From: Pseudomonas migulae
GTDB taxonomy: Bacteria > Pseudomonadota > Gammaproteobacteria > Pseudomonadales > Pseudomonadaceae
Direction: 5' to 3'
Length of the DNA stretch: 64,000 bases
Assembly: GCF_024169315.1 (NCBI RefSeq)
Contig: NZ_JALJWR010000001.1
Location: forward strand, 393,501 to 457,500
Part shown: positions 32,503-41,556 of the stretch, one piece after another
How positions within the stretch are numbered: the stretch's first letter is position 1
Layout of the letters: each line of letters opens with the position of its first letter
Notes under the pieces: model-generated
Database searches by the model: none
Seen by the model: the letters and a program-made list of their open reading frames with translations, nothing else
Told to the model about the DNA's origin: nothing
Position numbers and translations under genes: made by a program

Positions 32503-32958
32503 ATGCTGACCTTGAACATCAATGGCAAGGATCAGGAGCTGGACGTCCCTGCGGACATGCCGTTGCTCTGGGTCCTGCGTGACGTCGCGCACCTGACCGG
32601 CACCAAATTCGGTTGCGGCATGGCCCAGTGCGGCGCCTGCACCGTGCACGTCGACGGCGCGCCACTGCGCTCCTGCATCACGCCCGCCACCGCCGTGGCC
32701 CACGGGCAAAAAATCCTCACCATCGAAGGGCTTTCCACCGATGGTTCGCATCCGGTGCAACAGGCCTGGGCCGAACTCGACGTGGTCCAGTGCGGTTATT
32801 GCCAGTCCGGGCAGATCATGTCGGCGGCGGCGTTGCTGGCCAAGATCCCCAAACCCACCGACAGCGACATCGACCAGGCGCTCTCCGGCAACATCTGCCG
32901 CTGCGGCACTTACCCAAGGATTCGCGCCGCGGTCAAACGCGCCGCCGAGATCGGTTGA
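32503..32958 (+). CDS. 2Fe-2S subunit of a molybdenum hydroxylase (IorA-like)
   Basis: A 151-residue subunit with two [2Fe-2S] clusters. The plant-ferredoxin-type cluster uses Cys38, Cys43, Cys46 and Cys58 ([22 protein letters not shown]); the second uses [11 protein letters not shown] and [11 protein letters not shown]. It passes electrons from the molybdenum subunit encoded next to an acceptor. The order and sequence fit the alpha subunit of isoquinoline 1-oxidoreductase and related N-heterocycle or aldehyde oxidases. GAGGAAA precedes ATG 32503. Confidence 0.93.
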   Translation: MLTLNINGKDQELDVPADMPLLWVLRDVAHLTGTKFGCGMAQCGACTVHVDGAPLRSCITPATAVAHGQKILTIEGLSTDGSHPVQQAWAELDVVQCGYCQSGQIMSAAALLAKIPKPTDSDIDQALSGNICRCGTYPRIRAAVKRAAEIG

Positions 32959-32970
32959 GGGACTTGAGCC

Positions 32971-35139
32971 ATGAACAGCATCAATCCGTTATCGCGCCGG
33001 GGTTTCCTCAAGGGCAGCGCGTTGTTGGGCGGTGGGCTGGTGGTCGCGTTCGTCATCCCCGGCGCACACCGTTTTGCCATGGGCGCCGAGAATCAGGGCA
33101 ACGTCTTCGCGCCCAACGCATTTTTACGCATCGGTAACGACAACAGCGTCACCGTGCTGCTCGGCCACTCGGAAATGGGCCAGGGCATCTGGACCGGCCT
33201 GACCATGCTGATTGCCGAAGAACTGGACGCCGACTGGTCGAAAATCCGCGTCGAACATTCACCCGCATCGGCGGCCGACTATGGCCTGGCCGGGTTTGGC
33301 GGGATGCAGATCACCGGCGGTTCGACCTCGACCTGGATGGAGTTCGATCGTTACCGTCAGGCCGGCGCGGCGGCGCGTTTTATGCTGGTCGACGCCGCGG
33401 CCAAACGCTTCAACGTCGCGCCGTCGAGCATTCTTACCGAGTCGGGCGTGGTCATTGCCGGCGACAACCGCGCTACGTACGGCGAGCTGGCCGATGACGC
33501 CGGCAAGCTGCCGGTGCCGGACCCGGCGTCGATAAAATTCAAGGAGGCCAAGGACTGGAAGGTCATCGGCAAACCCACCAAGCGCCTGGACACCCCCGAG
33601 AAAATCACCGGCCGCGCCAAATTCGGCATGGACGTGCAGTTCGACGGCCTGATGACCGCCATGGTCGCGCGTCCGCCGGTGTTGGGCGGCCACGTCAAAT
33701 CCTTTGAAGGCGCCGAAGCGCTGGCGATACCGGGCGTGCACAAAGTGGTGCAAGTCCCGACCGGCGTCGCGGTGATTGCCGATCATTATTGGGCGGCGAA
33801 GCTGGGGCGTGATGCGCTCAAGGTCGATTGGGACCTGGGGCCGAACGCCGGGCTCGACAGCCAGAACCTGCTGGAGAGTTTCCGCAAACTGGCGGCGACG
33901 CCGGGCGCTCCGGCGAGCAAGGCGGGTGACGCCGAGGGCGCGTTATCGAAAGCGGCAAAATCCATCGACGTCGAGTACAGCATGCCGTACCTGGCTCATG
34001 CGCCGATGGAACCGCTCAACTGCACGGTCAAAATCACCCAGGACAAATGCGAGATCTGGACCGGCACGCAGTTTCAGACCCTGGATCAGATGATCGCGGG
34101 CAAAATCACCGGGCTCAAACCCGAACAGGTCGAGATTCATACCGAGTTTCTGGGGGGCGGTTTCGGCCGAAGGGCCAATCCGACGTCGGACTTTGTCGCG
34201 GAGGCCGTGGAGGTTGCGAAAGCGGCGGGCGGGCCAGTGAAAACCGTGTGGTCGCGGGAAGATGACATTCGCGGCGGCTACTACCGCTCGGCATTCCTGC
34301 ACCAGGCGCGCATCGGGCTGGATGCCGGCGGCCTGCCGATGGCGTGGAAACACGTGATGGTCGGGCAGTCGATCATGGCCGGCACCCTGCTGGAGGCGAC
34401 CATGGTCAAGGACGGTATCGACAAGACGTCGGTCGAAGGCGTGGCCGACAGTCCTTACCTTGCAGGCATGGCCAATCATCAAGTGGACCTGCATTCGCCG
34501 AAAACCGGCATCACCGTGCTGTGGCTGCGTTCGGTCGGGCACACTCACACCGCATTCGTGATGGAGTCGCTGATCGACGAACTGGCCGAGGCGGCGGGCA
34601 AGGATCCGGTGGAGTACCGACGAACCTTGCTCAAGGCGCATCCGCGGCATCTGGGGGTGTTGAATCTGGCGGTCGAGAAGGCCAACTGGACAGCGCCTCT
34701 GCCGGACGGTCACGCGCTGGGTGTTGCAGTGCATGAGTCTTTCGGCAGCTACGTCGCGCAAGTCGCCGAAGTCTCCCAGGACAACCTGTCGATCCGCGTG
34801 CACCGGGTGGTGTGTGCGGTGGACTGTGGCATCGCGGTCAACCCGATGAGCATCGCGGCGCAAATGGAATCAGCCATCACCTTCGGCCTCGGGTTTACCT
34901 TGCACAGCAAGCTGACCTTCAAGAACGGCGAGGTGCAGCAGTCCAATTACCACGACTATCAGGTGTTGCGACTCAATGAAATGCCGGTGGTCGAAGTGCA
35001 CATCGTGCCCAGCACAGACAAGCCCGGTGGCATCGGCGAGGCGGGCGTACCGCCGACGGCGCCGGCCGTGGCCAACGCCGTGTTCGCCCTGACCGGGCAA
35101 CGGTTGCGCGAATTACCCTTGCAACTGTCGGGGGTGTGA
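32971..35139 (+). CDS. Molybdopterin subunit of aldehyde/N-heterocycle hydroxylase (IorB-like)
   Basis: A 722-residue catalytic subunit with a twin-arginine signal (SRRGFLKGSALLGGG), so the holoenzyme is periplasmic. Family features include GHSEMGQGIWTG (cofactor binding), FLGGGFGRRANPTSDFV, a PRK-type middle region and GIGEAGVPPTAPA near the C-terminus where the catalytic glutamate lies. Close relatives oxidise isoquinoline, nicotinate or aldehydes; the substrate here is unknown. It starts 12 bp after the Fe-S subunit and is followed 1 bp later by a cytochrome gene. Confidence 0.93.
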   Translation: MNSINPLSRRGFLKGSALLGGGLVVAFVIPGAHRFAMGAENQGNVFAPNAFLRIGNDNSVTVLLGHSEMGQGIWTGLTMLIAEELDADWSKIRVEHSPASAADYGLAGFGGMQITGGSTSTWMEFDRYRQAGAAARFMLVDAAAKRFNVAPSSILTESGVVIAGDNRATYGELADDAGKLPVPDPASIKFKEAKDWKVIGKPTKRLDTPEKITGRAKFGMDVQFDGLMTAMVARPPVLGGHVKSFEGAEALAIPGVHKVVQVPTGVAVIADHYWAAKLGRDALKVDWDLGPNAGLDSQNLLESFRKLAATPGAPASKAGDAEGALSKAAKSIDVEYSMPYLAHAPMEPLNCTVKITQDKCEIWTGTQFQTLDQMIAGKITGLKPEQVEIHTEFLGGGFGRRANPTSDFVAEAVEVAKAAGGPVKTVWSREDDIRGGYYRSAFLHQARIGLDAGGLPMAWKHVMVGQSIMAGTLLEATMVKDGIDKTSVEGVADSPYLAGMANHQVDLHSPKTGITVLWLRSVGHTHTAFVMESLIDELAEAAGKDPVEYRRTLLKAHPRHLGVLNLAVEKANWTAPLPDGHALGVAVHESFGSYVAQVAEVSQDNLSIRVHRVVCAVDCGIAVNPMSIAAQMESAITFGLGFTLHSKLTFKNGEVQQSNYHDYQVLRLNEMPVVEVHIVPSTDKPGGIGEAGVPPTAPAVANAVFALTGQRLRELPLQLSGV

Positions 35140-35140
35140 A

Positions 35141-35719
35141 ATGAAACGACATCTTGTGCTTTGCTCGGTGCTGCTGGTCGGCATGGCGATCTACGCCTCG
35201 GACCTGTTCGCCGAAGACAAGGAAGCATTGAAGGCTTTCGACACGGTACAGAAAGTCTTCCAGAGCCCGCGTTGCCAGAACTGCCATATCCCCGGTGATT
35301 CGCCGTTGCAGTTCGACGCCGGGATTCCCCATGCGATGAACGTGGTGCGGGGCATGGACGGCAAGGGCGCGGCGGGTCTGCCGTGCGCTACCTGCCATGC
35401 CGAAAACAACCCGCCGGCCAGTTACGGCCCGCATGCGCCGCCGGGAGCGCCGCACTGGAGCCTGCCGCCCGCGGCACACAAGATGGCCTGGATCGGGCTG
35501 CCGGCCGACAAGCTGTGCGCGATGATCAAGGATCGCAGCAGCAACGGCGATCGGGATTTCGCGGCGCTGATCAAGCATGTCAGCGACGACAAACTGGTGC
35601 TGTGGGGCTGGAATCCGGGTGAGGGAAGGGCGCCGGTGCCGGTGCCGCACGACATTTTCGTGACTCAATTCAAGCGCTGGGCAGAGGCTGGCGGGCCTTG
35701 TCCGGTGGCCGGTAGTTGA
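35141..35719 (+). CDS. Periplasmic dihaem c-type cytochrome
   Basis: A 192-residue secreted protein (signal peptide to about residue 24) with two CxxCH haem motifs, CQNCH (45-49) and CATCH (82-86). It starts 1 bp after the molybdenum-subunit stop and is plainly the electron acceptor of that enzyme, handing electrons to the respiratory chain. Related systems often have a three-haem domain fused to the large subunit; here the cytochrome is separate and has two sites. Beyond the haems the sequence resembles isoquinoline-oxidoreductase-associated proteins, from memory. Confidence 0.85.
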   Translation: MKRHLVLCSVLLVGMAIYASDLFAEDKEALKAFDTVQKVFQSPRCQNCHIPGDSPLQFDAGIPHAMNVVRGMDGKGAAGLPCATCHAENNPPASYGPHAPPGAPHWSLPPAAHKMAWIGLPADKLCAMIKDRSSNGDRDFAALIKHVSDDKLVLWGWNPGEGRAPVPVPHDIFVTQFKRWAEAGGPCPVAGS

Positions 35720-35793
35720 CCGGCGGTCCGTTAGCAGGGAGTCAAAGCGGGTATGGACGACTCTAAAGTACATATCCGCCACTGGAGTAAGTA

Positions 35794-36372
35794 ATGCTGA
35801 TCCCAGGTAAACCGGTAAAAAACGGCGCTAGCGCAGATCCCTCGCTTTCGCCGCAACAGGCACGCGAAGTACTGCGTGACAGGGCGCGCCAGGCCGAGCA
35901 GGAGGTGATGGGCGTGACCATGGCGAGCATGGATGAGCTGACGCTGCTCTCCAATCGCCACGGCTTCACTTCACTGGCCCAATTGGGGCTGGAAACCTGT
36001 CAGCGCCTGGAAATACCGGCCACCTTGTTGTTTTTTGACCTCGATAACTTCAAGCACATCAACTATCTCTACGGTCGCGCCGAAGGTGACAATGCGCTGA
36101 AAACCTTCGCTGACGTGCTGCGCATTGCCTTTCGCGAAAGCGATGTGATCGGGCGCCTTGGCGATGATGAGTTTGTTGCGTTGTTGACGGGGTCATCCGC
36201 GGTCGACATCGCTGCGATCAAGGCGCGACTTGAAGAAATCCTCGATGAGCGCAATGCCACGATGCGTCGCGGTTATGACATTCGGTTCTGCATTGGGCAG
36301 GTTGAGTTCGACCCTCTTCACCACTCGATCGATGAATTGCTGATTGAGGCTGAGAGGGCGTTGCATCCGTAG
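35794..36372 (+). CDS. Short GGDEF-domain protein with degenerate GDDEF motif
   Basis: A 192-residue soluble protein made almost entirely of a GGDEF domain. Recognisable parts are DELTLLSNRHGF (48-58), FFDLDNFKHINYLYG and RLGDDEFVALL (121-131). The active-site motif reads GDDEF in place of GGDEF, and the usual NRR is NRH, so diguanylate-cyclase activity is uncertain. It could be a c-di-GMP or GTP-binding regulator, or a weak cyclase. No sensor domain or membrane segment is present. GGAGTAAG lies before ATG 35794. Confidence 0.82.
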   Translation: MLIPGKPVKNGASADPSLSPQQAREVLRDRARQAEQEVMGVTMASMDELTLLSNRHGFTSLAQLGLETCQRLEIPATLLFFDLDNFKHINYLYGRAEGDNALKTFADVLRIAFRESDVIGRLGDDEFVALLTGSSAVDIAAIKARLEEILDERNATMRRGYDIRFCIGQVEFDPLHHSIDELLIEAERALHP

Positions 36373-36399
36373 CTGAAGTTTTGCGGTGGATGAGCCGGC

Positions 36400-36499
36400 C
36401 TCTTCGCGAGCAAGCCCGCTCCCACATTCGATCTTCTGTGTGTCATAAATCTTTGGCACACCGCCAATCCAATGTGGGAGCGGGCTTGCTCGCGAAGGC
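36400..36499. repeat. REP pair (inverted)
   Basis: Units 36400-36429 and 36468-36499, inverted, share CTTCGCGAGCAAGCCCGCTC and its complement; between the GGDEF gene and a convergent VOC gene. Confidence 0.85.
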
Positions 36500-36509
36500 G
36501 TCCTTACAT

Positions 36510-36944
36510 TCACCCAATCCTTTTGGCAAACAACTGACTGATGTCCTTGAACGCCTTGAACTCCAGCGCATTCCCGCATGGATCAAACAGAAACATCGTC
36601 GCCTGCTCGCCCACCAACCCCTGAAACCGAATCCCCGGTTCAATCACGAATCGGGTTTCACGCGCCTTCAGCCGTTCGGCCAGGCCTTCCCATTCGGCCA
36701 TCCCCAACACCACGCCAAAATGCGGCACCGGCACGTCGTGCCCGTCCACGGCGTTGGTGTGCGCCGCTTCCTGTGAGGCATTTTTCGGCGCCAGGTGAAT
36801 CACCAGCTGATGACCGAAGAAGTTGAAGTCGACCCAATGGTCGCTCGAGCGGCCTTCCTCCAGGCCAAACACGTCACGGTAAAAAGTTCGGGCTGCAGCA
36901 AGGTCATAGACCGGGATGGCCAAGTGAAAAGGGGAGAGTTGCAT
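36510..36944 (-). CDS. VOC-family (glyoxalase-fold) protein
   Basis: A 144-residue protein with the paired beta-alpha-beta-beta-beta pattern of the VOC superfamily: [36 protein letters not shown], and a second half ending [18 protein letters not shown]. Metal-ligand positions (His8, His46/Glu) are plausible. Members include dioxygenases and glyoxalases; no substrate can be set. It is divergent from a LysR regulator at 37059, which may control it. Confidence 0.88.
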   Translation of the reverse strand: MQLSPFHLAIPVYDLAAARTFYRDVFGLEEGRSSDHWVDFNFFGHQLVIHLAPKNASQEAAHTNAVDGHDVPVPHFGVVLGMAEWEGLAERLKARETRFVIEPGIRFQGLVGEQATMFLFDPCGNALEFKAFKDISQLFAKRIG

Positions 36945-37058
36945 CGCTGTGCCTCGCAGATTGACGGTGGTTGCAGTGGAGTTTAGCGCTGTGCTTTTCG
37001 ATTGAAAGACGATAGTTTTTGCATCGAGCTCAAATAATTTCGATCAATCGAGAAGGCC

Positions 37059-37925
37059 ATGCTGCGGGAACTGAAGACCTTTATCGCCGTGACGCGTTAT
37101 GGAACGTTTGCTGCGGCCGGCATGCACATCGGCCTGACGCAGTCAGCGGTCAGCGCACAAATGCGCAATCTGGAACAGGCGCTGGGCATTCGGCTGTTTG
37201 ACCGCACCGGGCGTCAGGCGATTCTCAATGCGGCGGGGCAACGGGCATTGCCGATGGCCAGGGAAATGCTGGAAACCTTCAACCGCATGGCCGTCAGCGA
37301 TGATGTCAGCGAGTATCGCGGCGAGTTGAAGATCGGCGCCGTGGCCACGGCCCAGACCGGGTTGCTGCCCCAGGCGTTAGTACGTCTGCGCCAGCAAGCA
37401 CCGTTGCTTGAACCGAAACTGGTGCCCGGCGTGTCGCTGAACCTGTTGAGCCAGGTCGACACCGGGGAGGTTGATCTGGCGATCCTCATCAAACCGCCCT
37501 TTGAACTGCCCAAGGAGCTGTCGGCGCAGGTCATCCGCAGGGAGCCGTTTGTGCTGATCGTGCCGCCGCAGCTCGAGGGTGACGACCCGTTGCAGATCCT
37601 CGCGCGCCATCCCCATGTGCGTTACGACCGCAATTCATTCGGCGGACGCCTGGTGACACGGTTCCTGCGTGAGCAGCAGATTGATGTGCAAGTGGCCCTG
37701 GAGCTGGATGAGCTGGAGGCCATCGTCAAAATGGTTGAATGCGGACTGGGTGTGTCGCTGCTTCCCGAAGCCGGGTTGTGGCTTGAGTATGGCGCGAAGG
37801 TCAGGATCATCCGGTTGGGTGAGTTGACGTTCTACCGCGAGATTGTGCTGTTGCAGCGTTACAGCCAGCGCACCCAGCCGATCCAGCAGTTGTTCGCCAA
37901 CTGCCTCACCCCGTTCAACGGTTAA
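37059..37925 (+). CDS. LysR-family regulator
   Basis: A 288-residue LysR regulator. HTH: LRELKTFIAVTRYGTFAAAG, then LTQSAVSAQMRNLEQALGIRLFDRTGR. The effector domain has KIGAVATAQTGLLPQALVRL and GEVDLAILIKPPFELP. AGAAGG lies close before ATG 37059. It is divergent from the VOC gene with 114 bp between; the sequence TCGATCAATCGA near the start could be part of an operator. Regulated genes are otherwise unknown. Confidence 0.9.
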   Translation: MLRELKTFIAVTRYGTFAAAGMHIGLTQSAVSAQMRNLEQALGIRLFDRTGRQAILNAAGQRALPMAREMLETFNRMAVSDDVSEYRGELKIGAVATAQTGLLPQALVRLRQQAPLLEPKLVPGVSLNLLSQVDTGEVDLAILIKPPFELPKELSAQVIRREPFVLIVPPQLEGDDPLQILARHPHVRYDRNSFGGRLVTRFLREQQIDVQVALELDELEAIVKMVECGLGVSLLPEAGLWLEYGAKVRIIRLGELTFYREIVLLQRYSQRTQPIQQLFANCLTPFNG

Positions 37926-37929
37926 ACAC

Positions 37930-38035
37930 AAATCCAATGTGGGAGCGGGCTTGCTCGCGAATGCGGTTTATCATTCAACATTGATGGCGACTGACACGAC
38001 GCCTTCGCGAGCAAGCCCGCTCCCACATTGGATTG
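37930..38035. repeat. REP pair (inverted)
   Basis: AATCCAATGTGGGAGCGGGC (37931 on) and its inverse ending at 38034 flank about 38 nt. They sit between the LysR gene and the fabI terminator. Confidence 0.87.
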
Positions 38036-38058
38036 CATCAGCCCTGAAATCGTGGGCA

Positions 38059-38091
38059 CAAAAAAACCCGCCTCAAGAGGCGGGTTTTTTA
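38059..38091 (-). terminator. Bidirectional rho-independent terminator of fabI
   Basis: AAAAAACCCGCCTC-AAGA-GGCGGGTTTTTT: a GC-rich stem with A and T tracts on both sides, 17 bp after the fabI stop. Confidence 0.92.
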
Positions 38092-38107
38092 GTTGGCGGG
38101 CCGAAGA

Positions 38108-38902
38108 TTACTCTTCAAGGCTGCCCATGGCCGTGGTGTTGAAACCACCGTCCACGTACATGATTTCACCGCTGATGCCGGACGCCAGGTCCGAGCACAG
38201 GAAGGCGCCGGCGTTGCCGACTTCGTCGATGGTGACGTTGCGACGCAGCGGGGTTTGCGCTTCGTTGGCAGCCAGCATCTTGCGGAAGTTCTTGATGCCG
38301 GAAGCGGCGAGGGTGCGGATCGGGCCAGCCGATACACAGTTGACGCGGGTGCCGTCCGGGCCCAGGGAGCCGGCCAGGTAACGCACGCCAGCTTCCAGCG
38401 AAGCCTTGGCCATGCCCATTACGTTGTAGTTCGGCATGGTGCGCTCGGCGCCCAGGTACGACAGGGTCAGCAGGCTGCCGTTGCGGCCTTTCATCATTTC
38501 GCGACCAGCTTTGGCCAAAGCCACGAAGCTGTAGGCGCTGATGTCGTGAGCAATGCGGAAACCTTCACGGGTGGTGGCTTCGGTGAAGTCGCCGTCCAGT
38601 TGGTCGCCCGGGGCGAAGCCGACGGAGTGCACGATGCAGTCCAGGCCGTCCCACTTCTTGCTCAGCGCTTCGAAGACCTTGGCGATTTCTTCATCGCTGG
38701 CCACGTCGCACGGGAAGCACAGGTCAGGGTTGGAACCCCAGCTTTGTGCGAACTCTTCGACACGACCCTTGAGTTTGTCGTTCTGATAAGTGAAGGCAAG
38801 CTCAGCGCCCTCGCGATGCATGGCGGCAGCGATGCCGGATGCGATGGACAGCTTGCTGGCGACACCGACGATCAGTACGCGCTTACCGGCGAGAAAACCC
38901 AT
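38108..38902 (-). CDS. fabI: Enoyl-[acyl-carrier-protein] reductase (NADH)
   Basis: A 264-residue SDR-fold enzyme that reduces trans-2-enoyl-ACP in the last step of each fatty-acid elongation cycle, the target of triclosan. FabI signatures are present: [18 protein letters not shown]-type region [20 protein letters not shown], and catalytic Tyr149, Tyr159 and Lys166 in [26 protein letters not shown] lies before ATG 38902. The npp transporter operon is immediately upstream on the same strand, as in P. aeruginosa. Confidence 0.97.
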   Translation of the reverse strand: MGFLAGKRVLIVGVASKLSIASGIAAAMHREGAELAFTYQNDKLKGRVEEFAQSWGSNPDLCFPCDVASDEEIAKVFEALSKKWDGLDCIVHSVGFAPGDQLDGDFTEATTREGFRIAHDISAYSFVALAKAGREMMKGRNGSLLTLSYLGAERTMPNYNVMGMAKASLEAGVRYLAGSLGPDGTRVNCVSAGPIRTLAASGIKNFRKMLAANEAQTPLRRNVTIDEVGNAGAFLCSDLASGISGEIMYVDGGFNTTAMGSLEE

Positions 38903-38923
38903 GTGTTGCTCCTCTCTTTCAGG

Positions 38924-40534
38924 TTATTGCGCAGTGGCTGGTGCCAGGAAAGCGGCTTCCAGCAACTGCTGTGTATACGGATGTTGGGGGGCGGCAAAGA
39001 TACTTTGCGCGTCTCCCTGTTCGACCACTTGGCCATGCTTGACCACCATCAGTTGGTGGCTCAGCGCTTTGACGACAGCCAGGTCATGGCTGATAAACAG
39101 ATACGTCAGGTTGTACTTGGTTTGCAGTGAACGCAGCAGCTCCACCACTTGGCGCTGCACTGTCCGGTCGAGGGCCGATGTCGGCTCGTCCAGCAATATC
39201 AGCGCCGGTTTTAGCACTAATGCCCGGGCAATGGCGATTCTCTGCCGCTGCCCGCCGGAAAATTCGTGGGGGTAGCGGTGCCGGGTTTCCGGATCCAGAC
39301 CTACCTCCTTGAGTGCCGCAATAATCGCTTGTTCCTGTTCCGCCTCGGTGCCCATCTTGTGGATCCGCAGGCCTTCGCCGACGATCTGGCTCACGCACAT
39401 TCGCGGGCTCAGGCTGCCGAACGGGTCCTGAAACACCACCTGCATCTCCCGACGCAGTGGCCGAACCTGCTGCTGCGTCAGGCAGTCTAGCTGTTTGCCT
39501 TCAAAACGGATCGCACCTTTGCTGCCGATCAGCCGCAAAATCGCCAATCCGAGTGTCGACTTGCCCGAACCGCTTTCTCCCACAATCCCCAGGGTCTGGC
39601 CCTGAGGGAGGCTGAAGTTTATCCCGTCCACCGCCTTGATGTGGTCGACGGTCTTTTTCAGCAAGCCTTTCTTGATCGGGAACCAGACTTTCAGGTCCTC
39701 GACCTGCAGCAAGGGCGGGCCAATCACATTGGTCGCCGGCTTGCCGCTGGGCTCCGCTGCCAGCAGTTCCCGAGTGTACGGATGCTGCGGCGCGCGGAAC
39801 AACTCCTCGCACGATGCCTGTTCGACGATGCAACCGCGCTGCATGACACATACGCGATGCGCAATTCTTCGCACAAGGTTCAAATCGTGACTGATCAGTA
39901 GCAACGCCATGCCCAGACGGGCCTGCAATTCCTTGAGCAATTCGAGGATTTTCAGCTGAACGGTCACGTCCAGCGCGGTAGTCGGCTCATCCGCGATCAG
40001 CAGTTCCGGCTCGTTGGCCAGGGCCATGGCGATCATCACCCGCTGACGCTGGCCGCCGGACAATTCATGGGGCAGGGCTTTCAGGCGCTTCTCGGGTTCC
40101 GGAATGCCGACCATCTCCAGCAGCTCCAGCGTACGTTTGGTTGCGACTTTGCCGATCAAACCCTTGTGGATGCCGAGGACTTCGTTGATCTGTTTCTCGA
40201 TCGAGTGCAACGGATTGAGCGAGGTCATCGGCTCCTGGAAGATCATCGCGATCCGGTTGCCGCGGATGTGGCGGATGGTTTTCTCTTTCAGGCTCAGCAG
40301 GTCTTGCCCGGAATACTCGATGGTGCCGGATGGATGCCGGGCGAGCGGGTAGGGCAGCAAGCGCAGGATCGAGTGCGCGGTCACCGATTTGCCGGAACCG
40401 CTTTCACCGACCAGCGCCAGGGTTTCGCCACGCTTGATGTCGAAGCTGACGCCTTCAACCACGCGCTGACAGCGATCGCCGACGACGAATTCGACGGACA
40501 GGTCGCGCACTTCGATCAGATTGTCCTGATTCAT
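38924..40534 (-). CDS. nppD: ABC transporter dual ATPase (NppD/YejF)
   Basis: A 536-residue protein with two complete ATP-binding cassettes. Each has Walker A (GESGSGKSVT and GESGSGKSTLG), signature (LSGGQRQRV and FSGGQRQRI) and Walker B (LLIADEPTTALD and LILLDEPTSALD). It powers the peptide importer formed with the two permeases upstream. Homologues are YejF and, in P. aeruginosa, NppD, which takes up nucleosyl-peptide antibiotics and microcin C-type peptides. ATG 40534 lies 1 bp after the nppC stop. Confidence 0.93.
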   Translation of the reverse strand: MNQDNLIEVRDLSVEFVVGDRCQRVVEGVSFDIKRGETLALVGESGSGKSVTAHSILRLLPYPLARHPSGTIEYSGQDLLSLKEKTIRHIRGNRIAMIFQEPMTSLNPLHSIEKQINEVLGIHKGLIGKVATKRTLELLEMVGIPEPEKRLKALPHELSGGQRQRVMIAMALANEPELLIADEPTTALDVTVQLKILELLKELQARLGMALLLISHDLNLVRRIAHRVCVMQRGCIVEQASCEELFRAPQHPYTRELLAAEPSGKPATNVIGPPLLQVEDLKVWFPIKKGLLKKTVDHIKAVDGINFSLPQGQTLGIVGESGSGKSTLGLAILRLIGSKGAIRFEGKQLDCLTQQQVRPLRREMQVVFQDPFGSLSPRMCVSQIVGEGLRIHKMGTEAEQEQAIIAALKEVGLDPETRHRYPHEFSGGQRQRIAIARALVLKPALILLDEPTSALDRTVQRQVVELLRSLQTKYNLTYLFISHDLAVVKALSHQLMVVKHGQVVEQGDAQSIFAAPQHPYTQQLLEAAFLAPATAQ

Positions 40535-40535
40535 T

Positions 40536-41555
40536 TCACTTCCTCGGGTCGAAGGCATCGCGAGCGGACTCGCCGATGAACACCAGCAGACTCAACATCA
40601 ACGCCAGCACCGCAAACGCGCTCATGCCGAGCCACGGCGCTTGCAGGTTGGATTTGCCCTGGGCCACCAGCTCACCCAGCGACGGCGCGCCCGGCGGCAA
40701 GCCGAAGCCCAGGAAGTCCAGCGCGGTCAGCGTGCCGATGGCACCGGTCAGGATGAACGGCATGAAGGTCATGGTCGAGACCATCGCGTTGGGCAGGATA
40801 TGGCGGAACATGATCGCACCATTCTGCATCCCCAGCGCCCGGGCGGCGCGCACGTATTCGAGGTTACGCCCGCGCAGGAACTCGGCACGCACCACGTCCA
40901 CCAGGCTCATCCACGAGAACAGCAGCATGATCCCCAACAGCCACCAGAAGTTCGGCTGAACGAAACTGGCCAGAATGATCAGCAGGTACAGCACCGGCAA
41001 CCCGGACCAGATCTCCAGGAAACGCTGCCCGGCCAGATCGACCCAGCCGCCATAGAAACCCTGCAGGGCGCCGGCAATCACGCCGATGATCGAGCTGAGA
41101 ATGGTCAGCGTCAGGGCAAACAAAACGGAAATCCGGAAGCCGTAAATCACCCGCGCAAGCACGTCACGTCCCTGATCGTCCGTGCCCAGCAGGTTGTCGG
41201 CCGACGGCGGCGCCGGGGCCGGGACTTTCAGGTCGTAGTTGATGCTTTGGTAACTGTAGGGAATTGGCGCCCACAGCACCCAGGCGTCCTTGGCCTTGAG
41301 CAGTTCGCGGATGTACGGGCTCTTGTAGTTGGCTTCCAGCGGGAATTCGCCACCGAACGCGGTTTCCGGGTAACGCTTGACCGCCGGGAAGTACCAGCTG
41401 TTGTCGTAGTGCACCACCAGCGGCTTGTCGTTGGCGATCAGCTCGGCACCGAGGCTCAGGCCGAACAGCACGAGAAACAGCCACAGCGACCACCAGCCAC
41501 GCTTGTTGGCCTTGAACAGTTCGAAACGGCGGCGATTGAGAGGGGACAGGTTCAT
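40536..41555 (-). CDS. nppC: ABC transporter permease (NppC/YejE)
   Basis: A 339-residue inner-membrane permease. It has an N-terminal extension with a first membrane segment (WWSLWLFLVLFGLSLGAELIA), a periplasmic insert, then LLGTDDQGRDVLARVIYGFRISVLFALTLT, the DppC/OppC-type signature, and an EAA-loop region ARALGMQNGAIMFRHILPNA that contacts the ATPase. ATG 41555 starts 1 bp after the nppB stop. It forms the channel with NppB. Confidence 0.93.
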   Translation of the reverse strand: MNLSPLNRRRFELFKANKRGWWSLWLFLVLFGLSLGAELIANDKPLVVHYDNSWYFPAVKRYPETAFGGEFPLEANYKSPYIRELLKAKDAWVLWAPIPYSYQSINYDLKVPAPAPPSADNLLGTDDQGRDVLARVIYGFRISVLFALTLTILSSIIGVIAGALQGFYGGWVDLAGQRFLEIWSGLPVLYLLIILASFVQPNFWWLLGIMLLFSWMSLVDVVRAEFLRGRNLEYVRAARALGMQNGAIMFRHILPNAMVSTMTFMPFILTGAIGTLTALDFLGFGLPPGAPSLGELVAQGKSNLQAPWLGMSAFAVLALMLSLLVFIGESARDAFDPRK

Positions 41556-41556
41556 C

